A stretch of DNA of 64,000 nucleotides, taken from contig NC_092563.1 of assembly GCF_037975245.1 (NCBI RefSeq), forward strand, positions 7,313,501 through 7,377,500. The letters run 5' to 3'. A program made the position numbers and the translations under genes. This document shows positions 59,641 through 64,000 of this stretch, piece by piece. The notes beneath the pieces were generated by a model. It was not told the origin of the DNA and ran no database searches. It saw only the letters and a list, made by a program, of their open reading frames with translations. The stretch is from Apostichopus japonicus (Eukaryota; Echinodermata; Holothuroidea; Aspidochirotida; Stichopodidae). Position 1 is the first letter of the stretch, and every line of letters starts with the position of its first letter.

Positions 59641-62442
59641 ATTTTGATGGATCATATTCAAAGTTGAACTGATGATTGTTGGATTGTGTATGAATAAGGT
59701 GATGCCTAATAATTTTTGGTCAAAAGTTAATTAATTACAATTAATCCCCATTGTTTAAAAAAATCTGAGCCTTCACCTTTTGCCAAAGCTCCTTTAATTT
59801 GTCTCCCAGTCTCTGCAGTGTTTGTTTACATTTGTGGTTAAGCTCTGCAGAGGCTGTTAGTGGAATTAAAGCAGGACTGGGAGTTGTTATTAACTGTTGA
59901 ACTGTAAGCGTGGGAGCCCTACAGCCAATCAGCACTTGTCGATTCTTAGAAGTCTTTGAGCCTGAGGTATGTAGGCAGCCAGCCAAAATTTTGGCAAGGA
60001 GTGCTTCAGGTCTGCTCAGGTAGAGGGGAGAAAGTTTAATAGGGTAGGTCAGTGGTATTGTTTGAGAGAGTGGGTAAAATAGGATTTAAAGGGGGAAAAT
60101 AGGAATTATAGCCAGTGGCATGGCCAGGATTCTGCTAACGGAGGTGGGGGTGGGGGGTAATCCCTCATGGGCTGAAAATTGGTGGAATCTGAAATTTGGT
60201 GGGCCATAAAGTTTTGTGGGCCCTACATTTTTAAGCTCGAAAAGGTATGAACTTCTGCACCATTGGTGCTCTAGTTTATTTAACGAAAGGAATGGAAAAA
60301 AAAATTGGGAAGAATTTCTGGGCTGGTGTCCCTTGAGACTTCACTACCATTTCTTTAATTGTGTCCAAACATATAAGCATTCAAAACTTGCTATATTTTT
60401 TAGTGCCATGATATGCAACCCTTGATATCAAATTTTGAATACAAGTTTAAACAGGTGTGATTTTCATTGTCCCCCCCCCCAAAAAAAATTGTTTGTATTA
60501 CTAACAATGGAGGATGATCATGATTCAGTGAAGTCAGAGTTAGTTATCTTTCGGATATTAATTATGAGAACAAGATTAAAAGGTCAAAGGTTCATCCCTA
60601 CATGCTGTATATTGTATCTTTATTGGTAAATGAGCAAAAAACTAAGCTTTGTGACCATTTGGTAAAAATCTGTTTAGGTACCATAAAATCTAACCTTTCA
60701 TAAACTATCATGAATTAGATACATATAATTGCGAATCCCTGCTTTTTATGCCGCCCTTTGGTTTTGCAAAGTTTACAAGTTTATTACTATTGACATTTCT
60801 TCATTCAAGTTTGTTTAAGGTAGTTTTCTTGCAGATTAGTCCATTTGGAAGTGTTAATACATTGGTCATTTGTTCTACGTAATCTTTCACAGCTTGTCAA
60901 TAAGTAAATCTTGTAAATCAAAGGGGGGCGGCCACCTTGATGTATATATATATAAATATAGATCTATATAAATATATATAAGGAATATGAATGTAGAAAC
61001 AGGCCAATTCCAATACAATTAATTCACACCTATCACCGAGATATTATTTTATGGGTGTAATCTCCTTCCATATTGTGTGAGAATTTTGCTTTCAATTACT
61101 TTTGCAGATTTTTCTTAAGAGAGATTAAGGTTAATGTTTCACCCCTAAGCTGTTACTGTGAATGTATATATGCACTCCGTCTATACCCCTTATAATCCAT
61201 AAGTGTTGCCACGCAGACACCTGTCTTTGAACATAATGCCGGCGGCGACACAATTAACAGGCCGAGATTCAGGAAGGCATCTGCTGGTCTCATTAGTACC
61301 ATCATTTCTGTTTGCTTTTCTCATTAGTTTCTCGTATCGGATCACCGATTGGACGGACATCGGAAGTCGTCCGTATCGTAAACAAAAAATGAAGTTTGTT
61401 AAACTAGATCTATTTTGCAAAGTCTCGAGTACAAGTCGAGATTTTGAAAAGTTGATCATATTTTCAAATTCTGTCTTAGCAATATGTTTTATCTCCATCT
61501 CAGTGACCCCAACAATATTTTAACAATGTCACTCAAACTGGGTTTGACAAAATCAGCAACATTTTTTTTTTTTTTTTTAATTTTATTTTATTACTACGTG
61601 AGGAGAAACATTGGAGAATGTTGCTCCCTTGTGAATTATGAATAAGACCAAATTTTTGTCCTGGCTGCTTCCTCTCCGATCCCTCCTTCCCTCCCCCCCC
61701 CCCACTCATCTCTTCTCCTCTCCTCTCATCTACAGTACCTGTTTTGAAATGTACAACACATTCCCTCTGATTTGTACTATAGTGGACTGGTTTTCCCTCC
61801 CATGCATTGTTAACAGTGGATAACCACCCCCACACTCCCCATTTCACACCCCATAAATCTCATTTCTAACGGCCTACAATCTCCTGTATGGCCCAGTGCT
61901 ACCTACATTTGTAATTCTTGACTAATAATGGATCCATCCGGTATGAGTTATGACTCTGTTAATTTTTTCGTATGTTGTTGGCTTTTTTCTTTTTGAAATA
62001 TTCCAGTAATTAGATATTTAATATTGTAAACCTTTTTTTTTTTTTAATTGTTGGGGGTGGGTACTGGTTTAACCAGATGGAATTATGGTATCTTTGTTGG
62101 ACATTGTCCTTCCATATGGGGTCTACAACTTCTCATATTTGATGATGTTAAAGGGACAGATGGAAACGAAGAACTTTCTGCAGGGTGCCGCCTCTTTCAT
62201 GTCAACAGCCATACGTCGTTGTCGTGTCTCAAATAAGAAAAAAGTTAGGCATTTCTCAGGGTAGTTAAAGAAAGAAGAACCCTCTGTGGCCTTCACCGCA
62301 ATATAAGAATTATTCATTGTGTCATGATCTACGTCACAATTGTCTCGTTTGAGTCAGAGGATACAAAAAACACTCGGCAGAATAGTGATCTTTTTGGATA
62401 ATTGATAATGATATATCATAATAGTCAGCGGTTATACAACGC
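59641..62442. other. Non-coding stretch with a transposon scrap
   Basis: At 60113 CAGTGGCATGGCCAGGATTC begins a segment resembling the left end of a hAT-type MITE, but no matching right end was found. An AT palindrome (ATATAGATCTATAT) sits near 60956-60969. T tract at 61561-61579 and C tract at 61695-61704. Open frames on both strands at 61190-61523 cover a locally GC-richer patch; no family was recognised and they are probably chance. Confidence 0.45.
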
Positions 62443-62811
62443 TTAAAGGCATTGAAGACTCGCCCCAAACCGCGAGCGGCCATCTGGAAAAGTTAAATTT
62501 TCTGTTGCTTGCAAGTGATGTTTTGTTTGTGTCGCTACAAAATTCAGACAGTAATGAAACGTGATACCTTGTTATCTTTAGCTGGACCTGAGATGTCCAT
62601 CGCTGTATCGTTTGTATACTGTGCTGTGGGTATTGACCGCAGCTGTATGTACTGACTGTACACTAGTGTCTAATTACCGACGGTAGCAAGCTGTGTGTGT
62701 ATTCTCTGGGATCGATGGTGGTGTTTAACACTTCTGTTACACCTCATGCGAAACTAGGTCAAATTACCGGCATTAGACGTTTCTTTTTGCGCGAGTCTTC
62801 ACACCCTTTAA
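62443..62811. mobile_element. TTAA-flanked MITE, copy 2
   Basis: A 369-bp copy of the element at 2988-3360, in the same orientation. It starts TTAAAGGCATTGAAGACTCG and ends GCGAGTCTTCACACCCTTTAA (last 20 bases: CGAGTCTTCACACCCTTTAA). The two copies differ by about 25 substitutions and a short deletion after ATTCAGACAGTA. Flanks differ on both sides (GTA versus CGC on the left; TACTCC versus GTGACC on the right), which shows independent insertions. Confidence 0.9.
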
Positions 62812-64000
62812 GTGACCAAAAAATGTGGGAGAAACCCACAAGGGCTTATGGATTACAACTTACGCATCGGGTGGCTTCCAATTCAATATTTTGAACTCTA
62901 AGTTTGGAATCTTTTCAATGTAGAAAGTCATTTCAGATGTGAAAACAATAGATTGCCCTTTTGAGGCATAACCCCCTCCTCTTTAAAGCACCTCGTTGTA
63001 GGAGTTTGGGTACGTTGATGTTTCTGGACTGGCAGGTTATTTAGCGTCTTAAACTCTGCTGTAGCAGCTGTTTGCATGTTAGTAGTAAAAACTTCTGTAT
63101 TTTACTTACACTCTCCTCTTTACCTGTCTCCACTCAATAAATGCACTCCAATCTATCTAACCTACATTAATTATGGTACGGCATTGTGACCCCACGGGCC
63201 CCACTCTCTGGTCAACGTCCACTTCCTCTTCCAAATATACCTGAATCACAGAAGTGAACTATTGTGTTCAGATTTGAACAATTATTATTTCATGATGAAC
63301 AATTAAGATATCATTGTAATATTACTGGCAACAGTATCTAAAACTTATAAGAATTGTTTCTTTATCTTAAATGCTTTTAGAGAAAATGTGGAGAAAATGT
63401 TGCAATTAGTTACAATGTTGGTTCTCCATAGTTTCTTCATTAAATAATCAAGTTTCCATTGCAAATATGAAACCTATCGGGATATATTGATATGTTGTTT
63501 AAAATCGTTGGTTCTTTTGGGCTTGGATGTAAATAGTAATTTGTATGAAACTATTCTGTAGTAAGTTGCTGATTAAACAATATGAAATTAAATTAAACAA
63601 AGAGAAATTAAAAGATTTCAGATCCTGGTGGCAGTATGACATCACAGATTTACAACATTTACGAGACGTGACCTTTAAACAAGGATATCTCCCAAAATGA
63701 AACAAGACATTTTCCTTAGCTATTCGGGAGAGTTGTTCCTCACAAAGATGTCTGTCTCAGATACGTGGCAAAGATGGCGGTATTGTTTGTGTCCCTCCCC
63801 CTCCCCCCCCCCCCCCTTTGAAGATTAATTTCACTCTCTGCAGGTTTAAACCTTTAACTTTGACCAAACCAGTGTGCTTGGTCAAGCCAAATATTTATCA
63901 GTATTAATCATTATGGAAGTACTTAGTACTATAAACAAATCGTCAATATCGAAATTCATTAATATTACATCATATCCGTGTTTTCATATAAACCGTTGTT
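62812..64000. other. Non-coding stretch to window end
   Basis: No supported exon. A C tract lies at 63795-63815. The rest is AT-rich sequence without a recognised feature. Confidence 0.5.

Noticed and set aside
60113-60200. A second complete hAT MITE
   Set aside because: Only a CAGTGGC-like left end is visible; no matching right end or 8-bp duplication could be found.
61190-61523. Overlapping ~100-codon frames on both strands
   Set aside because: Neither shows a recognisable domain or good splice borders; open frames on both strands of a slightly GC-richer patch are likely chance.

Overview
The window looks like AT-rich, gene-poor nuclear DNA from an animal. There are no dense ORFs, operons or ribosome binding sites. 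There are many short satellites, miniature inverted-repeat transposons (MITEs), tRNA-derived SINE copies and long homopolymer tracts. A marine invertebrate, possibly an echinoderm such as a sea cucumber, fits the repeat types. That is an inference from general familiarity with such genomes, not something the sequence proves.

No complete gene is present. The best coding candidate is a first exon at 11769-12039. It follows about 2.4 kb of possible 5' untranslated sequence and ends at a GTGAGT splice donor. It would encode about 90 residues, rich in Ser/Thr/Pro, with a sumoylation-type motif. Two weaker first-exon candidates lie at 23178-23349 and 51066-51084. All three open frames end in the same splice phase (phase 1), as expected if alternative first exons joined one shared exon beyond the window. 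A fourth, apparently non-coding candidate lies at about 55640-55937. The window may therefore be the 5' end of one large plus-strand gene with several promoters, but none of this is proved.

Most of what can be firmly supported is repeats. (1) Two copies of one ~370-bp TTAA-flanked MITE, at 2988-3360 and 62443-62811. (2) A hAT-type MITE with a perfect 8-bp target duplication at 31628-32000. (3) A PIF/Harbinger-like MITE with a TAA duplication at 35229-35633. (4) A nearly perfect 134-bp foldback at 13011-13352 whose arms carry a hammerhead-ribozyme-like motif, with a decayed relative near 47090. (5) Two minus-strand copies of one tRNA-derived SINE at 45680-45834 and 54060-54210. (6) A U2 snRNA 5' domain joined to an unrelated structured tail at 45475-45660. 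(7) Two oppositely oriented SINE/LINE tails at 17330-17400 and 17777-17858. (8) At least ten minisatellite arrays with units of about 21, 22, 32, 41, 50, 78, 84, 99, 140 and 150 bp.

The most interesting region may be 22380-22850. There a ~140-bp repeat brings together a CCAAT box and a direct-repeat-1 nuclear-receptor motif at a fixed 25-bp spacing in three of its four units.
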